From Agromyces italicus DSM 16388 (GTDB lineage Bacteria; Actinomycetota; Actinomycetes; Actinomycetales; Microbacteriaceae): DNA of 64,000 bases. The position numbers and the translations under genes were made by a program. Below the pieces are notes generated by a model that did not search any database, was not told the DNA's origin, and saw only the letters and a program-made list of their open reading frames with translations. Shown piece by piece: positions 30,037 to 40,337 of the stretch; the first letter of the stretch is position 1; each line of letters starts with the position of its first letter. The DNA lies in assembly GCF_000421545.1 (NCBI RefSeq), contig NZ_ATXF01000007.1, positions 248,001-312,000 of the forward strand, given 5' to 3'.

Positions 30037-31014
30037 ATGCCGCTCTGGATCGCGGTCGCGCTCGCGACCGTGTTCGGCGCCTTCACCGCGCTCCAGTCGC
30101 GCATCAACGGGCAGCTCGCGGCCGAACTCGACGACCCGTACACGGCGGCGGCGATCTCGTTCGGCTCGGGGCTCGTCATCCTCGTGGTCTCACTCGGGGG
30201 GTGGCGGCCGGGGCGGGCAGGCGTCGGGCGGGTCGTCGCGGGCCTTCGCGCCGGGCGCCTCGCGTGGTGGATGGTGCTCGGCGGGCTCGCCGGCGCCTGG
30301 TTCGTCGTCACCCAGGGGCTCTCGGCCGGAGTGCTCGGCGTCGCCATGTTCACGGTCGCGATCGTCGCGGGTCAGACCATCGGCGGCATCGTCTTCGACC
30401 TGATCGGGCTCGGCCCCGGCGGACGCCGGCCGCTCACCCCGATGCGCCTGCTCGGTGCACTGCTCGCGCTCCTCGCGATCGGCTGGGCGGTGTCGGCGCA
30501 GCTCGCGCACGACGTGCCGCTTCCCGTCATGCTGTTCCCGTTCGTCGCCGGACTCGGCGTCGGATGGCAGCAGGCCGTCAACGGGCGGGTGAAGGCCGAG
30601 GCGGGAAGCGCGCTGACCGCGGCATTCGGCAACTTCCTCGTCGGCACGGTCGCGCTCGTGATCGTCATGCTCGGGCACGCCGCGATCACGGGGTGGCCCG
30701 ATCGGCTGCCGACGGAGCCGTGGCTCTACCTCGGCGGCGCGATCGGCTGCATCTTCATCGCCGGCCAGGCGCTCGTCGTCCGCTCCATCGGCGTGCTGCT
30801 GCTCGCGCTCTGCGGCGTCGCCGGCCAGCTCGCGGGGGCGCTCGCCCTCGACCTGCTGCTGCCCACCGGCCGCCCAGTCGACGGCGCCACGATCGGCGGC
30901 ACCGTGCTCGCCGTCGTCGCGGTCGCCGTCGCGTCGATCCGCTGGTCGCGCCACCGGCACCGAGCCGCCGGGCCGGGCGACGGCGTCGCGGTCGCCGTCA
31001 GTCGATCGAGCTGA
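30037..31014 (+). CDS. DMT/YdcZ (DUF606) family transporter
   Basis: About 325 residues with some ten membrane segments in two similar five-helix halves, matching double-repeat DUF606 transporters (ALQSRINGQLAAEL in repeat 1, GWQQAVNGRVKAEAGS in repeat 2). The substrate is unknown. The ATG at 30037 begins the homologous region. An in-frame TTG at 29941, two bases after tRNA-Thr, would add 32 His-rich residues; neither start has a convincing Shine-Dalgarno. Its 3' end overlaps the convergent nitroreductase gene by 17 bases. Confidence 0.85.
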   Translation: MPLWIAVALATVFGAFTALQSRINGQLAAELDDPYTAAAISFGSGLVILVVSLGGWRPGRAGVGRVVAGLRAGRLAWWMVLGGLAGAWFVVTQGLSAGVLGVAMFTVAIVAGQTIGGIVFDLIGLGPGGRRPLTPMRLLGALLALLAIGWAVSAQLAHDVPLPVMLFPFVAGLGVGWQQAVNGRVKAEAGSALTAAFGNFLVGTVALVIVMLGHAAITGWPDRLPTEPWLYLGGAIGCIFIAGQALVVRSIGVLLLALCGVAGQLAGALALDLLLPTGRPVDGATIGGTVLAVVAVAVASIRWSRHRHRAAGPGDGVAVAVSRSS

Positions 31015-31546
31015 ATCGCGGCGCCGGCCGTTCCGCCGGCCGCCCCGGGCGTCCGCCGTCGGGTCGCCCGCCGACGTAGAGCCACCCGAGCAGCTGCTCG
31101 CCGGGGGCGAGCCCGTGCATCTCGGCGACGGCCGGATGCCTCGTGAACGGCCCGGTGCGCCACATGACTCCCCAGCCGGCCTCGTCCAGGAGCAGGCTCA
31201 AGAGGTGGCCGACGCCGGCGGCGGCGACGAGCTGCTCCCACTCGGGCGCCTTCGGGTGGAACCGCGGTGAGAGCACGAGGGCGAGCACGAGCGGTGCCCG
31301 CAGGGGCTTGGCGGCGAGCTTCGCGGCCGAGTCGCCCTCGAAGCCCGACGCGGCCACGAGGGCCGCGCCGAGTCGCTCGCGTGCCCCGCCCCGCAGCGCG
31401 ATCGTGCGCCACGGGCGAAGGGCGGCGTGGTCGGCGACCCGCTCGGCGACGCCGAGCAGCTCGAGGAGTGCGGCGTCGTCGGGCGAGGCATCCGTCACCT
31501 TCGCTGCCGAACGCCGGGCGAGCGCCGCTTCGCGAACGGATGCCAC
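30998..31546 (-). CDS. Nitroreductase-family FMN oxidoreductase
   Basis: 182 residues. N-terminal [15 protein letters not shown] is the FMN-phosphate-binding pattern of nitroreductases; later [24 protein letters not shown] and LLGWLYVGG are typical. Likely an NAD(P)H-dependent reductase of unknown substrate. It starts at GTG 31546, one base after the msrB stop (TGAAGTG), so it is cotranslated with msrB; together they suggest a redox-repair unit. The last 17 bases overlap the convergent transporter gene. Confidence 0.85.
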   Translation of the reverse strand: MASVREAALARRSAAKVTDASPDDAALLELLGVAERVADHAALRPWRTIALRGGARERLGAALVAASGFEGDSAAKLAAKPLRAPLVLALVLSPRFHPKAPEWEQLVAAAGVGHLLSLLLDEAGWGVMWRTGPFTRHPAVAEMHGLAPGEQLLGWLYVGGRPDGGRPGRPAERPAPRFSSID

Positions 31547-31547
31547 T

Positions 31548-31949
31548 TCAGGACTCGGGGGTGAAGCCGAGGGCGATCGAGTTCATGCAGTAGCGGTCGC
31601 CCGTCGGCGTGCCGAATCCGTCGGGGAACACGTGCCCGAGGTGCGAACCGCAGTTCGCGCAGCGGACCTCGGTGCGGACCATGCCGAGCGTGCGGTCCTC
31701 GATGAGCTCGACCGCTTCGGGCCGCACCGACTCGTAGAAGCTCGGCCAGCCGCAGCCCGAGTCGAACTTCGTGCCGCTCTTGAAGAGCTCGGCATCGCAG
31801 GCCGCGCAGTGGTAGACCCCGGAGCGCTCCTCGTCGAGCAGTTCGCCCGTCCATGGTCGCTCGGTCGCGGCCTCGCGGAGCACCGAGTACTGCTCCTCGC
31901 CCAGCTCGGCTCGCCACTCGGCATCGCTCTTGTGCACGGGGTAGGACAT
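31548..31949 (-). CDS. msrB: Peptide-methionine (R)-S-oxide reductase MsrB
   Basis: 133-residue repair enzyme for oxidised methionine. Zinc ligands appear as two CxxC pairs (YHCAACDAE and VRCANCGSH), the substrate site as GCGWPSF, and the catalytic Cys in [10 protein letters not shown]-terminal region is normal for the family. First gene of a two-gene minus-strand unit with the nitroreductase. Confidence 0.96.
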   Translation of the reverse strand: MSYPVHKSDAEWRAELGEEQYSVLREAATERPWTGELLDEERSGVYHCAACDAELFKSGTKFDSGCGWPSFYESVRPEAVELIEDRTLGMVRTEVRCANCGSHLGHVFPDGFGTPTGDRYCMNSIALGFTPES

Positions 31950-32154
31950 GGGGTGCTCCTCTCGGGATCGCGGTCGACGGGTTCCATCGTCTCAGCTCGA
32001 ACGCCGGACGGGGCGGCCGCAACGGATGCAACGCCGCGGAGCGGCCGTCTGTTCCAGTCGGCGGCACACGCCGCGACCGCTCGGCGCACTCTCGGCGGGC
32101 GTTCCCTAGGATGTGCTGCAGGTGGTGCGTCGACCGCCGGGAGCGGAGGAACGG

Positions 32155-32451
32155 ATGAGCGCGGAGCGCATGCCGGACCGGCCAGACGCCGTCGATCTCG
32201 ACGATCGCCAGCTCCGGGTGCTCGCCTTCGAGGCGCGCGCCTGGCAGCAGCCCGCCCGCAAGGCCGAGGCGATCCGCGACGAGTTCGACATCTCGGCGGC
32301 CCGCTACTATCGGATTCTTGGCGAGCTCATCGACTCGCCGGCGGCGCTCCGCCACGATCCGATGCTCGTCAAGCGGCTTCAGCGGATGCGTTCGGCGCGC
32401 CGGGCGGCGCGCTCCAGCCGTTCGATTCCCCTCGGCCGACCGCTCGCCTGA
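32155..32451 (+). CDS. DUF3263 protein
   Basis: 98 residues with the DUF3263 pattern: ILAFE-like [22 protein letters not shown] and a [18 protein letters not shown] segment that resembles a helix-turn-helix, ending in a basic tail. Small DNA-binding role is likely but unproven. ATG 32155 follows a strong GGAGGA. TAGGAT at 32107-32112 is a plausible -10. Followed 27 bases later by the LytR_C gene, as commonly seen in actinobacteria. Confidence 0.88.
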   Translation: MSAERMPDRPDAVDLDDRQLRVLAFEARAWQQPARKAEAIRDEFDISAARYYRILGELIDSPAALRHDPMLVKRLQRMRSARRAARSSRSIPLGRPLA

Positions 32452-32478
32452 GCCCGGCCCCGACCCGATCTGGATCAC

Positions 32479-33024
32479 ATGGCGCAGAAGTTCCCCCGCG
32501 ATCGCTTCGACACGATCCCGCACGGCATCGACCGCGTCGGCGCCCACCGCGCGCCCGCCCGTCGAGGAGCGCGATGGATCAGGTTCGGCTGGGCCGCGCT
32601 CGCGACCGTCGTGCTCGCCGGAGTCGGCATCGCGGGGGTCATGGTCTTCAACGAACGTCTGAACGCCGCGAACGGTCCCGATCCGGTTGCCACGCCGGCG
32701 CCGACGCAGACCGCGGAGCCGACCATCTCGGCCGAGGTGAAGGTGACCGTGCTGAACGGCACCGGCACCGCCGGACTCGCGGCCAAGGCCGCCGAGACGC
32801 TCACGGCCGGAGGGGTCCCGGTGGACGCCACCACCAACGCGAGCGAGAACGACCTCACCGAGACGGTGGTCTACTACGCCACACCCGATCTCGAGGGTGC
32901 CGCGCGCGGCGTCGCGACCTTGCTGCCCGAGGCCGACGTACGCCTCTCCGAGACCTTCGCCGAGACGGGCACGCCGCTCGTGCTCGTGCTCGGTTCCGAC
33001 TACGCGGAGGCCACCGCCGGCTGA
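32479..33024 (+). CDS. LytR_C-domain membrane protein
   Basis: 181 residues: basic cytoplasmic tail, one membrane helix (about 38-58), Pro/Thr linker, and an extracellular LytR C-terminal domain beginning at [15 protein letters not shown]. The domain accompanies cell-wall glycopolymer ligases but here stands alone, without the catalytic LCP domain. Function is probably cell-envelope related. Confidence 0.88.
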   Translation: MAQKFPRDRFDTIPHGIDRVGAHRAPARRGARWIRFGWAALATVVLAGVGIAGVMVFNERLNAANGPDPVATPAPTQTAEPTISAEVKVTVLNGTGTAGLAAKAAETLTAGGVPVDATTNASENDLTETVVYYATPDLEGAARGVATLLPEADVRLSETFAETGTPLVLVLGSDYAEATAG

Positions 33025-33072
33025 CCCGGTCGAATCGTTGCCATTCTGCGACCATTCGTGACGTGCACCCCC

Positions 33073-33227
33073 TTGCGTCCGGACGGCGCGGTGTGACTAT
33101 CTGGAGTTGGTCGCCCGAGCCCGTGTGCACGTCCGGCACCTCAGGTGCCTCGTTCGCCCGTGTCGAGGCGACCCGGTACAGGCGACAGGCAGGTGCTGAT
33201 CCACACACCGCAACATGGGAGCAACGA
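33073..33227 (+). promoter_or_regulatory. cspA promoter and long 5' leader
   Basis: TTGCGT (33073-33078) and GACTAT (33095-33100) form a -35/-10 pair with 16-base spacing. Transcription from there gives a leader of about 120 bases before the cspA ATG, with GGGAG at 33217-33221 as ribosome-binding site. Long leaders of cold-shock genes often act as temperature-responsive RNA. Confidence 0.5.
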
Positions 33228-33431
33228 ATGGCGAACGGAACCGTCAAGTGGTTCAACGCTGAAAAGGGATACGGGTTCATCACCGTCGACGGGGACGGCC
33301 AAGACGTCTTCGTCCACTACTCCGCCATCGACATGGCCGGGTACAAGGTGCTCGAAGAGGGACAGCAGGTCGTCTTCGAGGTCGGCACGGGGTCGAAGGG
33401 ACCGCAGGCCGAAGCCGTTCGTCCCGCCTGA
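33228..33431 (+). CDS. cspA: Cold-shock protein CspA
   Basis: 67-residue single cold-shock domain, an RNA/ssDNA-binding chaperone. RNP1 KGYGFITV and RNP2 VFVHYSAI are intact with the aromatic patch. The sequence [17 protein letters not shown] is canonical for actinobacteria. A strong terminator follows the stop. Confidence 0.97.
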   Translation: MANGTVKWFNAEKGYGFITVDGDGQDVFVHYSAIDMAGYKVLEEGQQVVFEVGTGSKGPQAEAVRPA

Positions 33432-33445
33432 GCACACGCGAATTC

Positions 33446-33479
33446 CGAACGCGCCGTCGTCCCTCCGACGGCGCGTTCG
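33446..33479 (+). terminator. Terminator hairpin after cspA
   Basis: A 14-bp perfect stem (33446-33459 with 33466-33479), TCCCTC loop, 14 bases beyond the stop. Confidence 0.8.
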
Positions 33480-33533
33480 GCGTGTCCGAATCGATCGTCG
33501 TCGAAGCCGCCCGTACGTCACTAGCATGTGGCT

Positions 33534-34577
33534 ATGGTCACCGGGGTCCGAGCGACCTGGCGACCGCGGGGGGCCGCCTTCGTCGCCATCGCTGCTGCGG
33601 CGCTGCTCGTCGCCGGCTGCGGGCAGGCCCCGCCCGAACCGACGCCGAGCGCCGAGCGCCGAGCGGTCGGCACCTCGCAACCGCTCGCCGTGGCGTTCTC
33701 CCCGCTCAGAGGCACGCCGACGGACCCGACCGCCCCGGAGCATCCCTCGCTCGCCGCCAAGATCGACAACCACGAGGACGCGCGGCCGCAGATCGCGCTG
33801 AATCGCACCGACCTCGTGTTCGAAGAACTCGTGGAGGGCGGCCTCACCCGCTACCTCGCGGTCTGGCACTCCGACATTCCGCCCGAGGTCGGACCTGTGC
33901 GGTCCATCCGTCCGATGGACCCCGACATCGCCTCGCCGCTCGGGGGAGTGATCGCCTACTCGGGTGGGCAGGATCAGTTCGTCGCGATGATGATGGCGAC
34001 CCCGCTCGTCAACGTCGTCTTCGACCTCGACGAGACCGGCCTCTTCTCCCGCGCCGACGAGCGACCGGGCCCGCACGACGTGATCCTCGACGCCCGCGAG
34101 ACCATGGCGCGCAATGCCGGGGTCTCGCCGCCGCCCGTGCAGTTCGAGTACGGCACCGCCGATCCGCTCTCCGACCCCGCGCTCGCCGCGGCGCCGACCT
34201 CGCGCATCGCACTGGTCTTCGCTGAGGGGCGTTCGCCGAGCTGGGACTGGGATGCGGGTTCCTCGTCTTGGCTGCGCTCGCAGGAGGGGGTTGCGGACGT
34301 CGAGGAGGGCAGCGCGCGAGTGCGGGCGACGAACGTGGTGACGCTCGAGGTCGGGATCGACTGGCGGTACGGCGAGGTGCCGAAGACCGTGCTCATCGGT
34401 TCGGGGAAGGCCTGGGTGTCGGCCGGTGGGCGCACCGCGCGCGGCACGTGGACGAAGGACGCGGCGAGCTCGCCGATCGTTCTCACGGCTGACGACGGTT
34501 CGTCGCTCCGGCTCGCACCCGGCAGCACCTGGATCGAACTCGTGCCCCAGAGCGGCACGGCGACGTTCGCCCCCTGA
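33534..34577 (+). CDS. DUF3048 lipoprotein
   Basis: 347 residues with a lipoprotein signal (lipobox VAGC, C29). Two DUF3048 domains follow, with PSLAAKIDNHEDARPQ, VFEELVEGGLTRY and VGPVRSIRPMDPDIA near the start. Related to B. subtilis YerB; function unknown. TAGCAT (33522-33527) is exactly six bases before ATG 33534 and there is no Shine-Dalgarno, so the ATG is taken as a leaderless start over the GTG six bases upstream. Confidence 0.9.
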   Translation: MVTGVRATWRPRGAAFVAIAAAALLVAGCGQAPPEPTPSAERRAVGTSQPLAVAFSPLRGTPTDPTAPEHPSLAAKIDNHEDARPQIALNRTDLVFEELVEGGLTRYLAVWHSDIPPEVGPVRSIRPMDPDIASPLGGVIAYSGGQDQFVAMMMATPLVNVVFDLDETGLFSRADERPGPHDVILDARETMARNAGVSPPPVQFEYGTADPLSDPALAAAPTSRIALVFAEGRSPSWDWDAGSSSWLRSQEGVADVEEGSARVRATNVVTLEVGIDWRYGEVPKTVLIGSGKAWVSAGGRTARGTWTKDAASSPIVLTADDGSSLRLAPGSTWIELVPQSGTATFAP

Positions 34578-34626
34578 CGGGGGCGGCGATGTTCGCGCTC
34601 GGCGTGCGCCGGGGCCGTCGCGCTCG

Positions 34627-34656
34627 CTTGCACTCGTGGCGGTCGAGTGCCAGAAT
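34627..34656 (+). promoter_or_regulatory. groEL promoter with overlapping second CIRCE-like element
   Basis: TTGCAC (34628-34633), 17-base spacer and CAGAAT (34651-34656) form the promoter. The same bases contain CTTGCACTC-N9-GAGTGCCAG (34627-34653), a CIRCE with two mismatches per arm, directly over the promoter. Confidence 0.65.
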
Positions 34657-34660
34657 CGTT

Positions 34661-36350
<1,690 letters not shown>

Positions 36351-36375
36351 GCAGGTCCGCGACACACGAATCGCG

Positions 36376-36407
36376 CGAAGGGCGCCTCCTCCGGGAGGCG
36401 CCCTTCG
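36376..36407 (+). terminator. Terminator hairpin after groEL
   Basis: A 14-bp perfect stem (36376-36389 with 36394-36407) and a TCCG loop. Confidence 0.85.
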
Positions 36408-36486
36408 TCGTCCGGAGCAGCTGCACCTCGTGCGGCGCGCCACCCGCCCCGTCGCTCGAAGCCCGCTGCACGAGCGCCCCGCGGTG

Positions 36487-36998
36487 CTAGACAGTATGTA
36501 GTGGCCCTCTTCTGGTGAGAGGGTCGCGGGACGGGGCCTCGCTCACACATGCTCGTGGGTTACCGGGCAGAGGATGGTCTGCCCGGCCTATCCGACAGTT
36601 TGAACCGGCCGGGGACCGCTCGACGCGATCACGGCCGATGTCATGCCCGGCCCGACGAGCAGCCTTCCAGAGCTTGCGGCGCCCGTGGAGGCGCCGGTTC
36701 GCGACCCACACGTCGAACAACACATTCGCCGTGTACGCGTCCTCGAGGTCGCGTACGGTCGGCCCGAACCCGCGGCGGGCATACGCGTAGTACGTCGATG
36801 GGGCGATCCCGTGGCCGTGCTCGTTCAGCACGGCCAGGATCGGCTCGACCCCGAACTCGTCCGCGTGCTGGCAGACGAAATCAATCACTGTCCGAGTTTG
36901 CGGTCGAGCTCCGCTGCCGCGTAAAACGCTGACGCGGTCTTCAGGATCTCGTTCGCGCGCCGCAGCCGGGCGACCTCACGACCCTCCGAGAAACCCAG
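36487..36998 (-). pseudogene. IS3-family transposase remnant (orfA tail and orfB head)
   Basis: Minus strand. About 36885-36998 encodes the end of orfA ([20 protein letters not shown]...AELDRKL) overlapping by GTGA the start of orfB at 36888. OrfB matches IS3 transposases through FGVEPILAVLNEHGHGIAPSTYYAYARR, LHGRRKLWKAARRAGHDIGRDRVER. After that it diverges into non-homologous sequence, so the DDE catalytic core is absent. The orfA 5' half is missing as well. No paired terminal inverted repeats were found. It cannot be active. Confidence 0.85.
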
Positions 36999-37061
36999 GC
37001 CGGTTCAGACTGACCGCGCGTCGCAACGACACGCTCACCAACCAGTCAGAACGCGAAGCAA

Positions 37062-37096
37062 GAGGCGCCGCCCGGGCTATTCCCGGACGGCGCCTC
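37062..37096. terminator. Terminator hairpin downstream of WXG100 gene
   Basis: A 15-bp stem with one mismatch (37062-37076 with 37082-37096) and a CTATT loop. The 37097-37283 stretch between it and the WXG100 stop holds no gene I can support and is slightly less GC-rich than its surroundings. Confidence 0.65.
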
Positions 37097-37283
37097 GCCA
37101 TGCCCTCTTGACAAGAAGGCACTCAATATCAGGTGACGAGCGCGAGCACCTCGTCTTCGCAACTGCTCATCGCAGCCTCCTCGCCGGGCACCGCCCAGAG
37201 CAGGCAGCACAGCAGCAATCGGTTTCACCGGTCATCGGCCCAGTCTCTCGCAGCGCGAGCCTCGCCGGTGTGCGTCCGACGGC

Positions 37284-37574
37284 TCAGCGCAGGAACAGTC
37301 GCGCGTTCGCCTGCTCGGCGTCGGCGTACTGCGCCGCGGCCGTGCCGAGCGCGCGGCTGAGCCCGATGAGGCTCTGCTCGACCTGAAGCTGCGTGGCACG
37401 CCAGTCGGAGACCGCCCCCTGGAACGCGCTCGAGGCCTGGCCCGACCAGGACGACTGCAACCCGGTGAGCTGCGAGAGCAGCGCCTGGACGTCGGACTGG
37501 ATCCGCCCGATCGTGCCCTGCGCGGTCTGGGTGGCTGCGGCGACCTGTTCGGCGTCGACGTGGAAGCTGGTCAT
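37284..37574 (-). CDS. WXG100 (ESAT-6-like) protein
   Basis: 96-residue helical-hairpin protein with the turn motif SSWSGQASSAF (WSG at 43-45) typical of type VII secretion substrates. ATG 37574 follows AAGGGA; an upstream in-frame ATG would add ten residues. No EccC-type ATPase, partner WXG100 gene or LXG toxin is visible nearby, so it is an orphan that would need a secretion system encoded elsewhere. It lies beside an IS remnant, a site prone to rearrangement. Confidence 0.92.
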   Translation of the reverse strand: MTSFHVDAEQVAAATQTAQGTIGRIQSDVQALLSQLTGLQSSWSGQASSAFQGAVSDWRATQLQVEQSLIGLSRALGTAAAQYADAEQANARLFLR

Positions 37575-37698
37575 CGAGAATCCCTTCGTTCGGTGTGTCC
37601 ACACGCTATTCGGCGTTCAGGCGCCGCAGCCCGCAGCACGGTCCGCACCGCACCGCAGCGGGCGCAGCGGTGCTGGGGAGGAGGGATCGAGCAGGCCC

Positions 37699-39555
37699 TC
37701 AGCCCTCGGCGATCGGCTGCGGCGCCGCCGACGACCCGGCGAGCGGCAGCATGACCCGGAAGGTCGCCCCGCCACCCGGCGTCTCGATGACGTCGACCGC
37801 GCCGTTGTGCGCCGCGACGATCGAGGAGACGATCGCGAGCCCGAGGCCGGAGCCGCCCGTCTCGCGCGTGCGCGAGGTATCGGCCCGCCAGAAGCGCTGG
37901 AAGATCTTCTCGCGGATCTGCGGCGGAATGCCCTCGCCGTGATCGACGACCTCGATCACGGCGCGCTCGGCGACATCGTCGATCGACACGCGGATCTCGA
38001 GCGGGCTGCCGTCGTTCGTGAAGCGGATCGCGTTGCCCATCAGGTTCGTGATGACCTGACGGATCTTGTTCTCCTCGGCGAGCACCACCGCGCGCCGAAC
38101 GGGTTTCGGCGTCGAATCGGCGGCATGCGCGGCAGCCTGCGCTGCGGTGGCGGCCGTGCGTTCGGCGGCCTTCGCCGCGGCATCGGCACGCGCAGCCTGC
38201 GCCGCGCTCTGGCGGCCCGCGCGCTTCGCAGCCTGCGCAGCCGCGGTCGCCGCACGACGGGCGGCCTGAGCCTCCTTGCGTGCGACCGCCGCGGCCGAGG
38301 GCTCGCTGCGGGGCTGCCGGCCGCGCAGTCGCGCCAGTGTGGCGCCGGCGAACGAGATCGGGCCGGTCGCCGCCGCGCGCGCCGAGGGGTCGAGTTCGAC
38401 CTCGAGCTCGGGTGCGGCGTCGGCCGCGGCATCCGCAGCGCCCAACTCTTCGGGCGCGATCACGGTGACCGTGCGCCCAGGGTGCGCCGCCATGGTGTCG
38501 AGGGCGGCGTCGCGGGCGAGCGGCACGAGGTCGACCTCGGCGAGCTCGAGCGGCTTCGCCTCGTCGAGGCGGGCGAGGGCGAGCAGGTCTTCGACGAGGC
38601 CGCCCATGCGGATGGCCTCCTTCTCGATCCGGTCCATCGCCTGCGCCACTTCGTCGGGCGACTGCAGCGCGCCCATCCGGTAGAGCTCGGCGTAGCCGCG
38701 CACCGAGACGAGCGGGGTGCGCAGCTCGTGCGAGGCGTCGCCGACGAAACGGCGCATCTGGTCGATCGTGCGGGCACGGTCGCGGAAGGCCCGGTCGATG
38801 CGGTTGAGCATCGTGTTGAGCGAACGGTTGAGGCGGCCGACCTCGGTGTTCGGCGTCGCTCCGCCGAGCCGCTGGCTGAAGTCGCCGTCGGCGATCGCCG
38901 CCGCGGTGCGTTCGACCTCGCGAAGGGGGCCGAAGGTGCTCGTCACGAGCATGCGGGTGAGGAGAGCACCCACGAGCACGACGCCGAAGCCGAAGCCGAA
39001 GAAGATCGTGAGGTAGACGGCGAGCAGGCGCTCGGTGTCCTGCGTCGAGACGGCGATCACGATCGGCACGAGCGTGCCGTGCGAGTCTGCGGTCATCAGC
39101 GCCGCGACGGCGCGGAAGGTGGGGTCGCCGTTCGCGTCGTCGAGCGTGAACGTCTGGTAGTGCCCGCTGTTCATGGCGGTGACCTGCGCCTGGGTCATCG
39201 TCGACGGGAAGACCGGCCACTGCTCCTCGGGAACGCTCTCCCAGTTGTTGCGCTTGTACTCGCCGCTCGCGGTGTAGATCGCGACGAACACGTCGTCCTT
39301 CGACGAGAAGTCGAGCTGGTTGAGATTCGTCTGCACCCGGGGCTTGTCGCTGTCGATCTCGAAGTACTGCTTCATCGATCCCGACGCGATCGCCTCGAGC
39401 TTCGACCCCATCTGGTCCTCGACGTAGGAGCGCAGCATCGCGGCCGTGCCGATGCCCGAGACGAGCAGCCCGAGCGTCAGCATCAGCACCGTCACCCCGG
39501 TGATCTTGGTGCGGAGCGAGATGCGGTTCCACCGCTCGAACAACGTCTGATTCAT
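37699..39555 (-). CDS. Sensor histidine kinase with Ala-rich insertion (TcrY/TrcS-like)
   Basis: 618-residue membrane kinase. Two membrane helices (about 22-42 and 178-200) bracket an extracellular sensor; HAMP spans about 205-257; HisKA has VGDASHELRTP with H276. The HATPase domain begins near residue 355, but between its first strand (TVTVIAPEE) and the N-box (KIRQVITNLMGNAIRF) lies an insertion at about 371-486, rich in Ala/Arg and predicted helical. After it, DHGEGIPP and GGSGLGLAIVSSIV are intact, so the kinase is probably functional. It is cotranscribed with the downstream-facing response regulator gene (31-base gap). Typical family members are about 480-500 residues. Confidence 0.92.
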   Translation of the reverse strand: MNQTLFERWNRISLRTKITGVTVLMLTLGLLVSGIGTAAMLRSYVEDQMGSKLEAIASGSMKQYFEIDSDKPRVQTNLNQLDFSSKDDVFVAIYTASGEYKRNNWESVPEEQWPVFPSTMTQAQVTAMNSGHYQTFTLDDANGDPTFRAVAALMTADSHGTLVPIVIAVSTQDTERLLAVYLTIFFGFGFGVVLVGALLTRMLVTSTFGPLREVERTAAAIADGDFSQRLGGATPNTEVGRLNRSLNTMLNRIDRAFRDRARTIDQMRRFVGDASHELRTPLVSVRGYAELYRMGALQSPDEVAQAMDRIEKEAIRMGGLVEDLLALARLDEAKPLELAEVDLVPLARDAALDTMAAHPGRTVTVIAPEELGAADAAADAAPELEVELDPSARAAATGPISFAGATLARLRGRQPRSEPSAAAVARKEAQAARRAATAAAQAAKRAGRQSAAQAARADAAAKAAERTAATAAQAAAHAADSTPKPVRRAVVLAEENKIRQVITNLMGNAIRFTNDGSPLEIRVSIDDVAERAVIEVVDHGEGIPPQIREKIFQRFWRADTSRTRETGGSGLGLAIVSSIVAAHNGAVDVIETPGGGATFRVMLPLAGSSAAPQPIAEG

Positions 39556-39586
39556 GGCGGGCCGAGTCTAGGCGGCGGAACCTGAG

Positions 39587-40282
39587 TCAGGGCTTGGAGG
39601 AGGACTTGAGCATGTACCCGAACCCCCGCTTGGTCTGGATCAGCGGTTCGGCGGAGTGCTGGTCGAGCTTGCGGCGCAAGTACGAGATGTAGCTCTCGAC
39701 GATGCCGGCATCGCCGTTGAAGTCGTACTCCCACACGTGGTCGAGGATCTGGGCCTTCGACAGCACGCGATTCGGGTTCAGCATGAGGTAGCGCAGCAGC
39801 TTGAACTCGGTGGGGGAGAGCTCGACGGGCACGTCGCCGACGAGCACCTCGTGGGTGTCCTGGTCCATCGTGAGTTCGCCGGTGCGGATCACCGCGTCTT
39901 CTTCGGCGTGCATGGTACGGCGCAGGATCGCCTTGATGCGGGCGACGATCTCGTCGAGCGAGAAGGGTTTGGTGACGTAGTCGTCGCCGCCGACCGTGAG
40001 GCCGGTGATCTTGTCCTCCGTGTCGTCCTTCGCGGTGAGGAAGAGGATGGGCGCAGTGTAGCCCGCCGAACGCAGCCGCTTGGTGACGCCGAAGCCGTTC
40101 ATGTCGGGCAGCATCACGTCGAGGATGATCAGGTCGGGCTCCTCCTCGAGCACGGCCGAGATGGTCTGCGCGCCGTTGCCGACGGCGCGCACCGCGAAGC
40201 CGGCGAAGCGCAGGCTGGTGGTGAGAAGGTCGCGGATGTTGGGCTCGTCGTCGACGATGAGAATGCGAGGTCCGTCGCTCAT
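39587..40282 (-). CDS. OmpR-family response regulator (TcrA/TrcR-like)
   Basis: 231-residue partner of the kinase that follows it. Receiver: VDDEPNIRDLL, phosphoacceptor D55 in LIILDVMLPDMNG, and VTKPFSLDEIVARI. Winged helix: LSPTEFKLLRYLMLNPNRVLSKAQILDHVWEYDFNGDAGIVESYISYLRRK pattern (key residues W, Y, D, G, V) typical of TcrA/TrcR/PrrA. ATG 40282 was chosen because the receiver begins directly after it. Target genes are unknown. Confidence 0.93.
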   Translation of the reverse strand: MSDGPRILIVDDEPNIRDLLTTSLRFAGFAVRAVGNGAQTISAVLEEEPDLIILDVMLPDMNGFGVTKRLRSAGYTAPILFLTAKDDTEDKITGLTVGGDDYVTKPFSLDEIVARIKAILRRTMHAEEDAVIRTGELTMDQDTHEVLVGDVPVELSPTEFKLLRYLMLNPNRVLSKAQILDHVWEYDFNGDAGIVESYISYLRRKLDQHSAEPLIQTKRGFGYMLKSSSKP

Positions 40283-40337
40283 GTCTCGATTCTCTTGACG
40301 TTCGCTGAATCTTGGCTGTGAGTCGTGTGGACGACGG

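Noticed and set aside
36900-37020. Terminal inverted repeats of the IS3 remnant
   Set aside because: Candidate ends near 36488 and 37010 do not pair convincingly, so the element's borders cannot be set.
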